From the NCBI GenBank assembly GCA_021739695.1, contig JAIPBM010000002.1, forward strand, positions 170,869 to 234,868: a stretch of DNA of 64,000 nucleotides, read 5' to 3'. This document shows positions 42,526-51,373 of this stretch, in pieces. Within the stretch, counting starts at the first letter, position 1; each line of letters starts with the position of its first letter. A model generated the notes under the pieces. It searched no databases. It was not told the DNA's origin and saw only the letters and a program-made list of their open reading frames with translations. The DNA is from Flavobacteriales bacterium (GTDB lineage Bacteria; Bacteroidota; Bacteroidia; UBA10329). Both the position numbers and the translations under genes were made by a program.

Positions 42526-44340
42526 ATGAAGAAATCAATATTAATAACATTTGGATTGCTTGGATGCGTTTTTGCAAGCACGTTTGGGCAGGGATTGGTT
42601 AGCTCTTCAACTCTTCAGGTTGAGAGTGGTGCTGTTCTGTACGTGAAGGGTGACATGAAAAATAATGCCGGAGGAACGGTGTCGAATGCTGGGGAGATTA
42701 GAATAAGTGGGAATTTTGACAATTCAGGCACGAGTACGATTAACTCCTTGGTTGTGCTAGACGGAACGGGAAACCAATCAGTTTCGGGCACTACCGATTT
42801 TCGTGATGTTTTGCAGGTAAGCAAGACAGGTGGTGTTGCTACAGTTTCAAGTGGAACAACTAAAGTGCACGGAATTCTACGTCTTGACGAAGGGCAAATG
42901 AATGCAAATGGTAATTTGGTTATAGCTTCTACAGCGTCTGGTACTGGTTTGGTTGATGACTTTTCAGACTTATCTTATGATGGTCAATTAATTGGAAACC
43001 TTCGGGTTCAAAGACTCATTCAAGGAGTGGAGGGATTTCATTATGTTGGAACCCCGGTCAACACCGCGAACGTTGCGGAACTCTCTGAAATTGGTTTGTA
43101 TGGACCAGATGGAGGTCAGATAATCCCGCAATCGAATTGTGATCCGCTCAACATAGATATAGGTTCACCTTATGGCGCAATGATGGAATGGAGGGAGAAC
43201 GGCCCTTGGTTGGTTGCTGGCTGTCAACAATCTGGGTGGTTTGTGCGAAGTTCTGGAACGATGACCAATGGAAGGGGGTACGGAATCATAACAGGTGGAG
43301 GGTTTACGGTTGAAATCGGCGGGGCTGTTGGAAACACAGCTGAAACGCCTTCTCAAGCATCTTCGGTATCGTATAATGGTCTTGCAAACACTAATGCAAC
43401 GGGAAATGGTTGGCACATGGTGAGTAACCCGTTCCCCTCGCCAATACAGTGGTACGCTGCCCCTGTTGGTTTTGATGGCCAAGCCCAAAAGTGGATAACT
43501 TCTGGTTCATATTCTGGAACATATCAGGCAATTTTACCGAGTGGTTCTCCAGGGGCTTCAATGCTTGGTTCGATGCAGGGGTTCTTCATTCGTGCTCAAG
43601 GTGGGCCGGTCAACTTTGCATTAGATCAGAGCTACCGAAGATTAGGAGATCCAGTTTTCTATAAAGAAGAGTTGTCCAACACCTTTGACATTGTGGTTCG
43701 GACAGCTGGTTTTGCTGATAAAACTAGAGTTCGATTTGGTGATTTAGATGAATCCAATGATTTCGATCCGATGCTTGATGCTAATAAGTTGAAGGCTCGA
43801 GGAGCACAACCGACTCTTCAAACCCGCATTGGAGATGTTGACTACTCCATTAATTCCTTACCGATTGAGGGTCATCCAATGACAATTCCGATGGATTTGT
43901 TTCCTGGAGTGAGCGGAGATTTCACCTTTACAGCAGAGTATCTTGATCAATTTACAGTTGAAGCTCACGTTTATTTGGAGGATTTGAAGGAGGGAGTGAT
44001 TCAAGAGCTTACCGTCAACCCATTGTATGCATTTACCGCAGATGAATCAGATGATCCAGAGCGGTTTTTGCTACACTTCAGGTTGAATGGTGAAGATCCA
44101 TTGTACACCGGAGATGATATGATGATGTACGCAAATGATCATACAGCCTATGTATTTCTTCCTGAATTTGAAGGAAAAGCAAGTCTTGAGGTGTTCAATG
44201 CTCTAGGCGAAGTGGTTTATCAAACCTCTACCTTGTATGAGGGAAAAAATTCGTTTGACCTTAACTTTTTGGCTACTGGACCATACATCATGAGAGTCCT
44301 TGTTGATGGTAAACCAACAACCAAGAAGGTCGTTCTGTAA
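42526..44340 (+). CDS. T9SS type A sorting-domain protein, surface or secreted
   Basis: This 604-residue protein has a signal peptide (to about residue 21, ending TFGQ). The N-terminal part (25-140) has Asn/Ser/Gly-rich turns suggesting a short beta-helix (GDMKNNAGGTVSNAGEIRIS). A middle region contains GFHYVGTPVNTA and WHMVSNPFPSPI, blocks often seen in Bacteroidota surface proteins. The C-terminus is a type A sorting domain (VFNALGEVVY, GPYIMRVLVDGK, KKVVL). The role is probably structural or adhesive. A strong terminator follows. Confidence 0.8.
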   Translation: MKKSILITFGLLGCVFASTFGQGLVSSSTLQVESGAVLYVKGDMKNNAGGTVSNAGEIRISGNFDNSGTSTINSLVVLDGTGNQSVSGTTDFRDVLQVSKTGGVATVSSGTTKVHGILRLDEGQMNANGNLVIASTASGTGLVDDFSDLSYDGQLIGNLRVQRLIQGVEGFHYVGTPVNTANVAELSEIGLYGPDGGQIIPQSNCDPLNIDIGSPYGAMMEWRENGPWLVAGCQQSGWFVRSSGTMTNGRGYGIITGGGFTVEIGGAVGNTAETPSQASSVSYNGLANTNATGNGWHMVSNPFPSPIQWYAAPVGFDGQAQKWITSGSYSGTYQAILPSGSPGASMLGSMQGFFIRAQGGPVNFALDQSYRRLGDPVFYKEELSNTFDIVVRTAGFADKTRVRFGDLDESNDFDPMLDANKLKARGAQPTLQTRIGDVDYSINSLPIEGHPMTIPMDLFPGVSGDFTFTAEYLDQFTVEAHVYLEDLKEGVIQELTVNPLYAFTADESDDPERFLLHFRLNGEDPLYTGDDMMMYANDHTAYVFLPEFEGKASLEVFNALGEVVYQTSTLYEGKNSFDLNFLATGPYIMRVLVDGKPTTKKVVL

Positions 44341-44365
44341 GAAGGACAATTATATTACTAAACTG

Positions 44366-44400
44366 AAAAACCACGGACTAGTTCGTGGTTTTTCTTTTTA
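44366..44400 (+). terminator. Strong rho-independent terminator
   Basis: AAAAACCACG (44366-44375) pairs perfectly with CGTGGTTTTT (44384-44393), extended inward by a G-T and an A-T pair around a CTAG loop, and is followed by a T-rich tract (TTTTTCTTTTTA). It lies 25 nt after the T9SS gene's stop. The symmetrical A/T ends could also act on the other strand. Confidence 0.8.
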
Positions 44401-44410
44401 TAATAGCCCT

Positions 44411-44608
44411 ATGGATATTGGTTCGGGACATTGGATTTTTGCTGGACTGTTTGCCTTCAGTTTTGTAGTTGCTACCGTTTACGCCTACCGGGATGACCTC
44501 AAGCGAACACCAAGTTTGTTTCAAGGTTCGTGGAAGTTTTTACTGGGCGTGGTGCTGGTAGTAATGATTTTGATTGTAGTCAAAATCTTATTCCGGTTTA
44601 GTCATTGA
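44411..44608 (+). CDS. Small two-helix membrane protein, 65 aa
   Basis: The ATG at 44411 gives a 65-residue protein with helix one at about 7-24, a short basic loop (YRDDLKRT) and helix two at about 42-61. The pattern GHWIFA(G/A)LFA...YRxDL resembles short conserved membrane proteins of Bacteroidota. No function known. The start lies only ~10 nt after the preceding terminator, so it needs its own promoter or read-through. Confidence 0.65.
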   Translation: MDIGSGHWIFAGLFAFSFVVATVYAYRDDLKRTPSLFQGSWKFLLGVVLVVMILIVVKILFRFSH

Positions 44609-44761
44609 AGGACAGGCCTGCCAGAACAGACTCAGACAGTTCTTGGTTTGGCCGTATTTGAAAACCCTCAGTGGCATTATAAATAAATAGGCAACCGACC
44701 AAGCCCGTGACGGATGTTTCGGAAGAGTCTGATGCGGTTGCTAAACCGTGAAAGAGATGCG
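44609..44761. other. Unassigned 153-nt intergenic region with inverted repeats
   Basis: No gene is seen between the small membrane protein and lspA. GCAACCG (44692-44698) and CGGTTGC (44736-44742) form a 7-bp inverted repeat 37 nt apart, and CGGTT-GCTA-AACCG is a smaller hairpin nested at its right end. It is not a tRNA by eye. It could be a transcript end or a small RNA; there is no firm evidence. Confidence 0.25.
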
Positions 44762-45349
44762 TTAACCGAAAAATGATTTTTGAAATAAGATTATCAGTCC
44801 CATTCCAACCGTAATAGCAGAATCAGCTACATTGAAAATTGCATTGAAGAACAAGAAGTGTTGGTCTCCAATAATTGGCAACCAAGATGGAAATTGCCCT
44901 TCGAATAACGGAAAGTAGAACATGTCGACCACACGACCGTGCAGCATGCCTGCGTAGCCTCCGTCAGCAGGGAAAAGACTAGCCACGTGTCCGTAACTGT
45001 CCGAAAATATGAGGCCATAAAAAGTACTATCTATGATGTTTCCGAGTGCCCCTGCGAAGACCAGCGACAGAGAAATCACAACAATTGGAGAAGCATCTTT
45101 CTTGCAAACCTTGTACAAGTAATAGCCAATTCCTGCAACAGCAAGAATTCTAAAAATGCTCAGGGCCAGTTTCCCATATTCACCTCCGAATTCCATTCCG
45201 AAGGCCATTCCAACATTTTCAGTGAAATGTAGTATGAACCAATCTGCAATGTGGTGCTCTTGACCGAGGGTCATTGTGGTTTTGACCCAGATCTTGGAAC
45301 CTTGATCCAAGGCCAAGACGCTTAAGATTATTGCTATTGCCTTTTTCAA
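44762..45349 (-). CDS. lspA: Lipoprotein signal peptidase (signal peptidase II)
   Basis: This 195-residue inner-membrane aspartic protease removes signal peptides from prolipoproteins; several lipoproteins occur in this window. It has four helices, an N-terminal LDQGSKIWV motif, the NVGMAFG block, GNIIDS, and catalytic aspartates D142 (GRVVDM) and D176 (FNVADS). The loop between about 112 and 137 is longer than in E. coli, typical of Bacteroidota. It lies downstream of the dksA-like gene, with ileS upstream of that. Confidence 0.93.
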   Translation of the reverse strand: MKKAIAIILSVLALDQGSKIWVKTTMTLGQEHHIADWFILHFTENVGMAFGMEFGGEYGKLALSIFRILAVAGIGYYLYKVCKKDASPIVVISLSLVFAGALGNIIDSTFYGLIFSDSYGHVASLFPADGGYAGMLHGRVVDMFYFPLFEGQFPSWLPIIGDQHFLFFNAIFNVADSAITVGMGLIILFQKSFFG

Positions 45350-45362
45350 TTTGGTTTAAACT

Positions 45363-45386
45363 AAAAGAGGCCAAAAAACTGGCCCC
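45363..45386 (-). terminator. Possible hairpin terminator/attenuator between dksA-like gene and lspA
   Basis: On the minus strand GGGGCCA pairs with TGGCCTC (45380-45386 with 45367-45373, one G-T pair) around a T-rich loop, followed by TTTTAG. It lies after the dksA-like gene and before lspA, so it may reduce transcription into lspA. Confidence 0.45.
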
Positions 45387-45412
45387 TTCATGTAACTGTT
45401 TTAACAAAAAAA

Positions 45413-45790
45413 TTATCCTTGTGCGTTTTTAGCCTCAATGCTCAAGGTGGCATGTGGAACGATTCTAAGTCTTTCCTTCGCAATCAACTTACCAGTAGCA
45501 CGGCAGATACCATACGTTCCGTTGGATATTCTGATCAAGGCATTTTCAAGGCTTTGAACGAATTTTTGCTGGCGCGAAGCAAGTTGGTTTATCTCTTCCC
45601 GCGAAAGAACCTCAGAGCCCTCATCCATCAACTTAAACGTTGGCGATGTATCGTCTGTACCATGATCGTCTTTATGCGAAAGCTGATCAACCAATAGCTG
45701 AAGGTCTTCTTTGGCCTTTTCCAGTTTATCGTTGATTATTGTTTTGAACTCTTCCAGTTCGTCTTTAGAATATCTTGTTTTCTCTGCCAT
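45413..45790 (-). CDS. DksA/TraR-family protein without the zinc cysteines
   Basis: This 125-residue protein has an N-terminal coiled coil (about 5-80) and the DksA-type C-terminus GTYGICRATGKLIAKERLRIVPHATLSIEAK. Only one cysteine of the usual C4 zinc finger remains, which is normal for the Bacteroidota form. DksA-like proteins bind the RNA polymerase secondary channel. The gene sits between ileS and lspA, a conserved arrangement in this phylum. Confidence 0.85.
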   Translation of the reverse strand: MAEKTRYSKDELEEFKTIINDKLEKAKEDLQLLVDQLSHKDDHGTDDTSPTFKLMDEGSEVLSREEINQLASRQQKFVQSLENALIRISNGTYGICRATGKLIAKERLRIVPHATLSIEAKNAQG

Positions 45791-45807
45791 AATTCTGTCT
45801 TTACTCG

Positions 45808-48800
45808 TTAATTCAATGTACTAATATTTATCTGTGTTTTTAATTCCCCGATCAATTCTACTTCAACAGATTCAGGAGAAGAAAGAACAGGAACCAGGTC
45901 CAACGATTCCGCAAGGGTTTCTGCGCAAATATATTTAAGATTGTTAGTTACCGCCTTGTTAATTGCACCGTCTTCAAGAATGGCGATTCGGATGTGGTCC
46001 GTAACCTCAAATCCTTTGTCTTTTCGCAGGTTTTGAATACGATTTATCAGCTCACGCGCTAAGCCTTCTTCTTCTAAAGCTTCGGTGAGGGTTAAATCCA
46101 ATGCAACCGTTATTCCCCCTTCAGAAGCAACGGCCCAACCAGGAATATCTTTGGATGTAATTTCCACATCTTCCAAGGTCAATGAAATAGAACCACCATA
46201 AACGGTAATTGTATGGTTTCCTGTAGCCTCCAAGGCACTGATATCCTCCTGATTCATATTGCCAACCTCAGTAGCAATTTGCTTCATCTGCTTGCCGTAC
46301 TTCGGGCCAAGTGTCTTAAAATTGGCTTTGATGGTCTTTTCAATTACCCCCGCGGTTTCCTTCAAATACTCCAACTCTTTTACGTTGACCTCGGAAAGAA
46401 TCAGGCTTTCAACAGCACGTAACTGACGCTCAAACTTTTCGTCCAAAATAGGAATCATGGCTTTGGCCAACGGCTGACGCACACGATGCTTTTCCTTTTT
46501 GCGAATGCTTAGAATAAGTGAAGTGACTTTCTGAGCGATTTTCATGCGTTCTTCCAGATCAATGTCAATCGCAGAGGCGTTTGAAACAGGCATCTCCGAA
46601 AGGTGAACAGACTGCGAAACGTCTCTTCCGGTGACCGCATTCAGATCTAGGAACAGTTTCTCCGCATAGAACGGGGCAATCGGGCTCATTAGCTTCGCAA
46701 CCACATCTAAACACGTATAAAGCGTTTGATAAGCAGATGATTTGTCTTTGGATTGCTCTCCTTTCCAGAATCTTCTTCGGCAAAGTCGTACGTACCAATT
46801 GCTCAGATCTTCATTTACGAAGTCTTGAATGACGCGACCGGCCTTTTTGGGCTCGAAAGCAAGGTAATGCTCGTCAACCTCAGCAATCAGCGAATTGAGT
46901 TTTGAAATAACCCAACGATCAATTTCTGGTCGTTCTTCAATTGGAACTTCTACTTCGCTGAAATCATAGCCATCAATGTTGGCATACAGCGCATAGAAAC
47001 CGTAGGTATTGTAAAGCGTGCCGAAGAACTTGCGTTGAACTTCTGCAATGCCCTCAAGATCGAATTTAAGATTGTCCCAAGGTTCTGCGTTGGTGATCAT
47101 GTACCAGCGCGTAGCATCTGGTCCATATTTGGTCAACGTTTCAAATGGATCTACAGCGTTGCCCAATCGCTTAGACATCTTCTGTCCATTCTTATCGAGG
47201 ACAAGTCCATTGGAAACCACATTTTTGAACGCTACAGAATCGAAACACATCGTTCCTATAGCGTGTAGCGTAAAGAACCAACCGCGTGTTTGATCTACGC
47301 CTTCAGCGATGAAATCGGCAGGGAAATAACTTTTCTCGTCAATCAGTTCCTTGTTCTCAAATGGATAATGCAACTGCGCATAAGGCATTGCGCCCGAATC
47401 GAACCAGACATCAATCAGATCCATTTCACGATTCATAGGCTTGCCCGAATCGGAAAACAACACAATCTCATCCATGTACGGACGGTGCAGGTCGAAGAAA
47501 CTGTAGTTTGCTTTATCCATGTTGCCAGAAGCAAAATCGGCCAACGGATTTGACGCCATTACACCAGCGGCAACCGCTTTCTCGCATTCTGCTTTCAGTT
47601 CTTCAACCGAACCAATGCACTTTCGTTCAGTTTTATCTTCTGTTGACCAGATCGGCAATGGAATTCCCCAGAAACGTGAACGCGAAAGGTTCCAATCCTG
47701 AAGATTTTCCAGCCAATTTCCGAAACGGCCTGTTCCGGTGCTTTCCGGTTTCCAGTTGATGGTCTTGTTCAGTTCAATCAAACGGTCTTTAGCTGCTGTG
47801 GTTTTAATGAACCACGAATCCAAGGGATAGTACAGAATCGGTTTGTCCGTTCTCCAGCAATGCGGATAACTGTGCTCGTATTTCTCTACTCGGAAGGCTT
47901 TGTTCTCTTCCTTGAGTTTGATGGCAATCCGCTCATCTACCGAAAGGTAATTATCGCGGCCTTGCTTCTTGGCCTGCTCCGCAATCTCTTCTTCCGTGTA
48001 ATACTCAGCCTTCACGTATTCGCCAGCAAAGTCAGTTACTTCCGGGCGGAAACGACCTTGAAGATCTACCAACGGAACTTGGTTTCCTTCGCCATCATCA
48101 ACCAGCATGGCTCCCATTCCAGCAATCTTGGCAACGCGTGCATCATCTGCACCGAAGGTTGGCGCAATATGAACGATTCCCGTACCGTCTTCGGTAGAAA
48201 CGAAATCACCCGCAATTACCTTGAATCCTTCGCCATCTGGCTGCGCGTATCGCATCAGTTGCTCATAAGCAGTTCCGACCAATTCAGCGCCTTTGAATGT
48301 TGCTACAACCTGAAACGGGATGTGCTTATCGCCAGCGTTGTAATCTTCGAACGATAACTCAGCATTTTCTGGTTTGAACCATTTTCCTACCAGCTCCTTT
48401 GCCATAATGACAACGGTTGGCTCAAACGTGTACTGATTGAATGACTTTACGGCCACGTAATCAATCTTTTCTCCAACCGCCAAAGCCGTGTTTGAAGGAA
48501 GCGTCCAAGGCGTAGTCGTCCAAGCAACGAAGTAGGCTTTGCCTCCTAACTTTTCATCCAACGATTGTGCACGGAACTGCGCCACCACAGTCGTGTCCTT
48601 CACATCACGGTAAGTTCCCGGTTGATTGAGTTCGTGCGAGCTCAACCCCGTTCCTGCCTTTGGCGAATAGGGCTGAATGGTGTAGCCTTTGTAAAGAAGG
48701 CCTTTATCGTAAAGGTTCTTTAAAAGCCACCAAACAGACTCAATGTATTTGTTGTCGTAGGTAACGTACGGATGTTCCATATCCACCCAATACCCGATCT

Positions 48801-49215
48801 TGCGGGTTAGGTCGTTCCAAACGTCTGTGTACTTCATTACCGCCTTGCGGCAGGCATCGTTGTACTCAGCAATGGTGATGGTCTTACCGATGTCTTCCTT
48901 CGTAATTCCCAGTTCCTTCTCTACACCAAGTTCTATGGGAAGTCCGTGCGTATCCCAACCAGCCTTTCGCTTTACTTGGTAGCCTTTCAGCGTACGGTAG
49001 CGGCAGAAAATATCCTTGATGGTTCGGGCCATGACGTGATGAATGCCGGGCATTCCGTTGGCCGATGGCGGCCCTTCGTAAAACACGAATGGCTCGTTAC
49101 CTTCTCGCGTTTCGATACTCTTCCTGAATATGTCGTTCTGTTCCCAGAACGCAAGTATCTCGTCTGCCACCTCTGGCAGGTTCAATTGCTTGTATTCCGT
49201 GTACTTTTTCGCCAT
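45808..49215 (-). CDS. ileS: Isoleucyl-tRNA synthetase
   Basis: This class I synthetase of 1135 residues has the HIGH-like motif GIHHVMART, the editing-domain region HGLPIELGVEKELG and GTGIVHIAPTFG, and the KMSKR loop (KMSKRLGNAVDP). Length fits the longer IleS type found in Bacteroidota. The ATG at 49215 (MAKKYTEYK) is preferred over a TTG 12 nt upstream. It is first in the ileS, dksA-like, lspA order on the minus strand. Confidence 0.95.
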   Translation of the reverse strand: MAKKYTEYKQLNLPEVADEILAFWEQNDIFRKSIETREGNEPFVFYEGPPSANGMPGIHHVMARTIKDIFCRYRTLKGYQVKRKAGWDTHGLPIELGVEKELGITKEDIGKTITIAEYNDACRKAVMKYTDVWNDLTRKIGYWVDMEHPYVTYDNKYIESVWWLLKNLYDKGLLYKGYTIQPYSPKAGTGLSSHELNQPGTYRDVKDTTVVAQFRAQSLDEKLGGKAYFVAWTTTPWTLPSNTALAVGEKIDYVAVKSFNQYTFEPTVVIMAKELVGKWFKPENAELSFEDYNAGDKHIPFQVVATFKGAELVGTAYEQLMRYAQPDGEGFKVIAGDFVSTEDGTGIVHIAPTFGADDARVAKIAGMGAMLVDDGEGNQVPLVDLQGRFRPEVTDFAGEYVKAEYYTEEEIAEQAKKQGRDNYLSVDERIAIKLKEENKAFRVEKYEHSYPHCWRTDKPILYYPLDSWFIKTTAAKDRLIELNKTINWKPESTGTGRFGNWLENLQDWNLSRSRFWGIPLPIWSTEDKTERKCIGSVEELKAECEKAVAAGVMASNPLADFASGNMDKANYSFFDLHRPYMDEIVLFSDSGKPMNREMDLIDVWFDSGAMPYAQLHYPFENKELIDEKSYFPADFIAEGVDQTRGWFFTLHAIGTMCFDSVAFKNVVSNGLVLDKNGQKMSKRLGNAVDPFETLTKYGPDATRWYMITNAEPWDNLKFDLEGIAEVQRKFFGTLYNTYGFYALYANIDGYDFSEVEVPIEERPEIDRWVISKLNSLIAEVDEHYLAFEPKKAGRVIQDFVNEDLSNWYVRLCRRRFWKGEQSKDKSSAYQTLYTCLDVVAKLMSPIAPFYAEKLFLDLNAVTGRDVSQSVHLSEMPVSNASAIDIDLEERMKIAQKVTSLILSIRKKEKHRVRQPLAKAMIPILDEKFERQLRAVESLILSEVNVKELEYLKETAGVIEKTIKANFKTLGPKYGKQMKQIATEVGNMNQEDISALEATGNHTITVYGGSISLTLEDVEITSKDIPGWAVASEGGITVALDLTLTEALEEEGLARELINRIQNLRKDKGFEVTDHIRIAILEDGAINKAVTNNLKYICAETLAESLDLVPVLSSPESVEVELIGELKTQINISTLN

Positions 49216-49365
49216 CGTTTTTTCCAAAAGGAGCGCGAAGATACAAAAGCCTATTTGTTCAGAAACCTAATGACTTTTGGCATTAGGATAAATTAGGAAT
49301 CATTTGTGCTAGAACGGGAGGAAAGTCGGGGAAACCCAAATCAATTCAGGTAAATTAGCAGCCGA

Positions 49366-50637
49366 ATGAAAAACGCGTTGATCGTAGCCCTTTTAATCTC
49401 ATCTGTGTCCTCGGTTTGGGCGCAAGACATGGAGTATGCACGGGCAACATTGGATAAACTGTGTTCGGATGAGATGGCCGGAAGAGGCTATGTGGACGAT
49501 GGCGATAATGCCGCTGCCTTTTATATCGAACAGGAATTTAAGGCGATGGATCTTCCCACATGGGACTACCACTATTATCAACCCTTCACATTTCCGGTTA
49601 ACACATTTCCTGGGAAAATGCAGGTGGAGGTGGATGGCAAACCACTTGAAGCAGGAAAAGCATTCATTGTGGAAGCTGATGCGCCATCCATCAAGGGTAC
49701 GTACGAATTGATGTACCTGACGAAGTTGCCTGCGGTAGCGCCTTCTGGTCGTGTGGTGGATAGCACGGCCTCGTACAAAGGGATTGTGGTGTTGGCAGAT
49801 AGTCTGCTGAGCAAATTGCCGCCTCCTATCCGAGCAGCTGTTTTATCAGGAATGAAGAAAGCAGGAGCCAAAGGAATTGTGCGGATTGCCGAAGAAAAAT
49901 TGACCTGGAGTGTATCGAAACAGCAGGCGCCATTGGCGCAGATCGCTGTGCTGAAAGACAAATGGCCAAGTGGCGCCAAAGAGATCACCTTCAATATTCA
50001 GGCTGATTTTGAAAAGCGGCACCGTACGCAGAATGTGATCGCTTACGTAGAGGGCACAGAATTCCCCGATAGCTTCCTTGTGTTCACCGCACACTACGAC
50101 CACTTGGGTAAAATGGGCGAGAGCGTGATTTTCCGCGGGGCAAATGACAATGCCAGTGGTGTTTCCATGCTCCTGAATTTGGCAAAGCATTATTCCTTGC
50201 GCGAAAATGCCCCGAAATACTCCATTGCCTTTATTGCCTTTGCTGCTGAAGAAACAGGCTTAGAAGGTTCGTTCTATTATGTGCAGCACCCGATATTTCC
50301 GCTTAGCAGCATCCGGTTTCTCGTAAACATGGATATTCTAGGAACGGGCGATGAAGGAATTACGGTAGTGAATGGATCGGTACACACGAAAGAATTCGAT
50401 CTGCTTACGAAGATCAATGAAGACCGCGGTTACCTGACAAAGGTGAAAAAGCGCGGAAAGGCGGCCATTTCTGATCATTATCCGTTTTCGGAGGCAGGCG
50501 TTCCGTGCTTTTACATCTATACGATGGGCGGCATTCAGGCCTATCATGATGTGTATGACGTGCCAGAGACGTTGCCGCTAACGGAGTTTGAAGATGTATT
50601 CCGCCTGCTCACTGATTTTGTAGCCACCATCAAATGA
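49366..50637 (+). CDS. Secreted M28 family zinc peptidase
   Basis: This 423-residue protein has a signal peptide (residues 1-19, ending WAQ) and a PA-like insert before the M28 catalytic domain. Metal ligands are in TAHYDHLG, RGANDNASGV, AAEETGLEGS, VNMDILG and SDHYPF. M28 members are aminopeptidases or glutaminyl cyclases; aminopeptidase is more likely because two zinc sites appear complete. It overlaps rsmI by 4 nt (ATGA), although the functions are unrelated. Confidence 0.9.
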   Translation: MKNALIVALLISSVSSVWAQDMEYARATLDKLCSDEMAGRGYVDDGDNAAAFYIEQEFKAMDLPTWDYHYYQPFTFPVNTFPGKMQVEVDGKPLEAGKAFIVEADAPSIKGTYELMYLTKLPAVAPSGRVVDSTASYKGIVVLADSLLSKLPPPIRAAVLSGMKKAGAKGIVRIAEEKLTWSVSKQQAPLAQIAVLKDKWPSGAKEITFNIQADFEKRHRTQNVIAYVEGTEFPDSFLVFTAHYDHLGKMGESVIFRGANDNASGVSMLLNLAKHYSLRENAPKYSIAFIAFAAEETGLEGSFYYVQHPIFPLSSIRFLVNMDILGTGDEGITVVNGSVHTKEFDLLTKINEDRGYLTKVKKRGKAAISDHYPFSEAGVPCFYIYTMGGIQAYHDVYDVPETLPLTEFEDVFRLLTDFVATIK

Positions 50638-51305
50638 GCATACTTTACATTGTCCCCACTCCGATCGGCAACTTGGACGACATGACATTCCGAGCCATTC
50701 AGGTGCTGAAAGATGTAGATCACATTCTGGCTGAGGACACGCGCACATCTGGAAAGCTGATGAAGCATTTCGAGATAGGCACGCCAATGAGCGCATTTCA
50801 CTTGAATAACGAGCACAAAGTGGTTGGGCGTTGGGTGAACGAATTGGTATCAGGAAAGAGTCTTGCGTTGATCAGTGATGCAGGAACTCCGGCCATTTCT
50901 GACCCAGGTTTTCTGCTTGTTCGCGAAGCGATAAAAGAAGGAGTAAGGGTGATCACTTTGCCTGGGGCAACTGCGTTTGTACCAGCGTTGGTGAATAGCG
51001 GATTGCCTTGCGAAAAGTTCCATTACGAAGGATTTCTTCCTCATAAGAAGGGAAGAGCCACACGCATTGCCGAATTGGTTGGAAAGGATGTGACGAGCGT
51101 TCTCTACGAAAGTCCGCACCGCATTCTGAAGACACTTTCTCAATTGCTTGAAGCGGCTGGTCCAGAACGGATCGTGTCCATTTCGCGCGAGATCAGCAAG
51201 CTGCACGAAGAGACCGTTCGGGGTACCATTCCTGAGGTGATCGAGTACTACGAGAACAATCCGATCAAAGGCGAGTTTGTATTGGTGCTTCAGGGCCGCT
51301 CCTGA
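50634..51305 (+). CDS. rsmI: 16S rRNA (cytidine(1402)-2'-O)-methyltransferase
   Basis: This 223-residue tetrapyrrole-methylase-fold enzyme 2'-O-methylates C1402 of 16S rRNA with SAM. Diagnostic blocks are YIVPTPIGNLDDMT (5-18), ILAEDTRTSGKL, SDAGTPAISDPG (about 81-92), PGATAFVPAL, ESPHRI and SREISKLHEE. It lacks the C-terminal extension of E. coli RsmI, as is common in Bacteroidota. It is coupled to the upstream M28 gene by ATGA. Confidence 0.95.
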   Translation: MSILYIVPTPIGNLDDMTFRAIQVLKDVDHILAEDTRTSGKLMKHFEIGTPMSAFHLNNEHKVVGRWVNELVSGKSLALISDAGTPAISDPGFLLVREAIKEGVRVITLPGATAFVPALVNSGLPCEKFHYEGFLPHKKGRATRIAELVGKDVTSVLYESPHRILKTLSQLLEAAGPERIVSISREISKLHEETVRGTIPEVIEYYENNPIKGEFVLVLQGRS

Positions 51306-51309
51306 AACG

Positions 51310-51317
51310 TACCTTTG
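51310..51317 (+). promoter_or_regulatory. Possible -7 element (TACCTTTG)
   Basis: TACCTTTG just after the rsmI stop matches TAnnTTTG and is followed by CGCGCT, as is the TATCTTTG at 63007. It could drive the radical SAM gene; the -33 is not clear. Confidence 0.35.
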
Positions 51318-51373
51318 CGCGCTACCATCATCTCTTGGAACTCAACGGAAGTATAAAAGACGGGCTCAATTTT

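Noticed and set aside
44641..44761. Possible tRNA or known small RNA
   Set aside because: No cloverleaf, CCA or T-loop consensus could be traced; only simple inverted repeats are seen.
46213..48357. Several plus-strand open frames opposite ileS
   Set aside because: All are antisense to a complete isoleucyl-tRNA synthetase and have no domain or start context.
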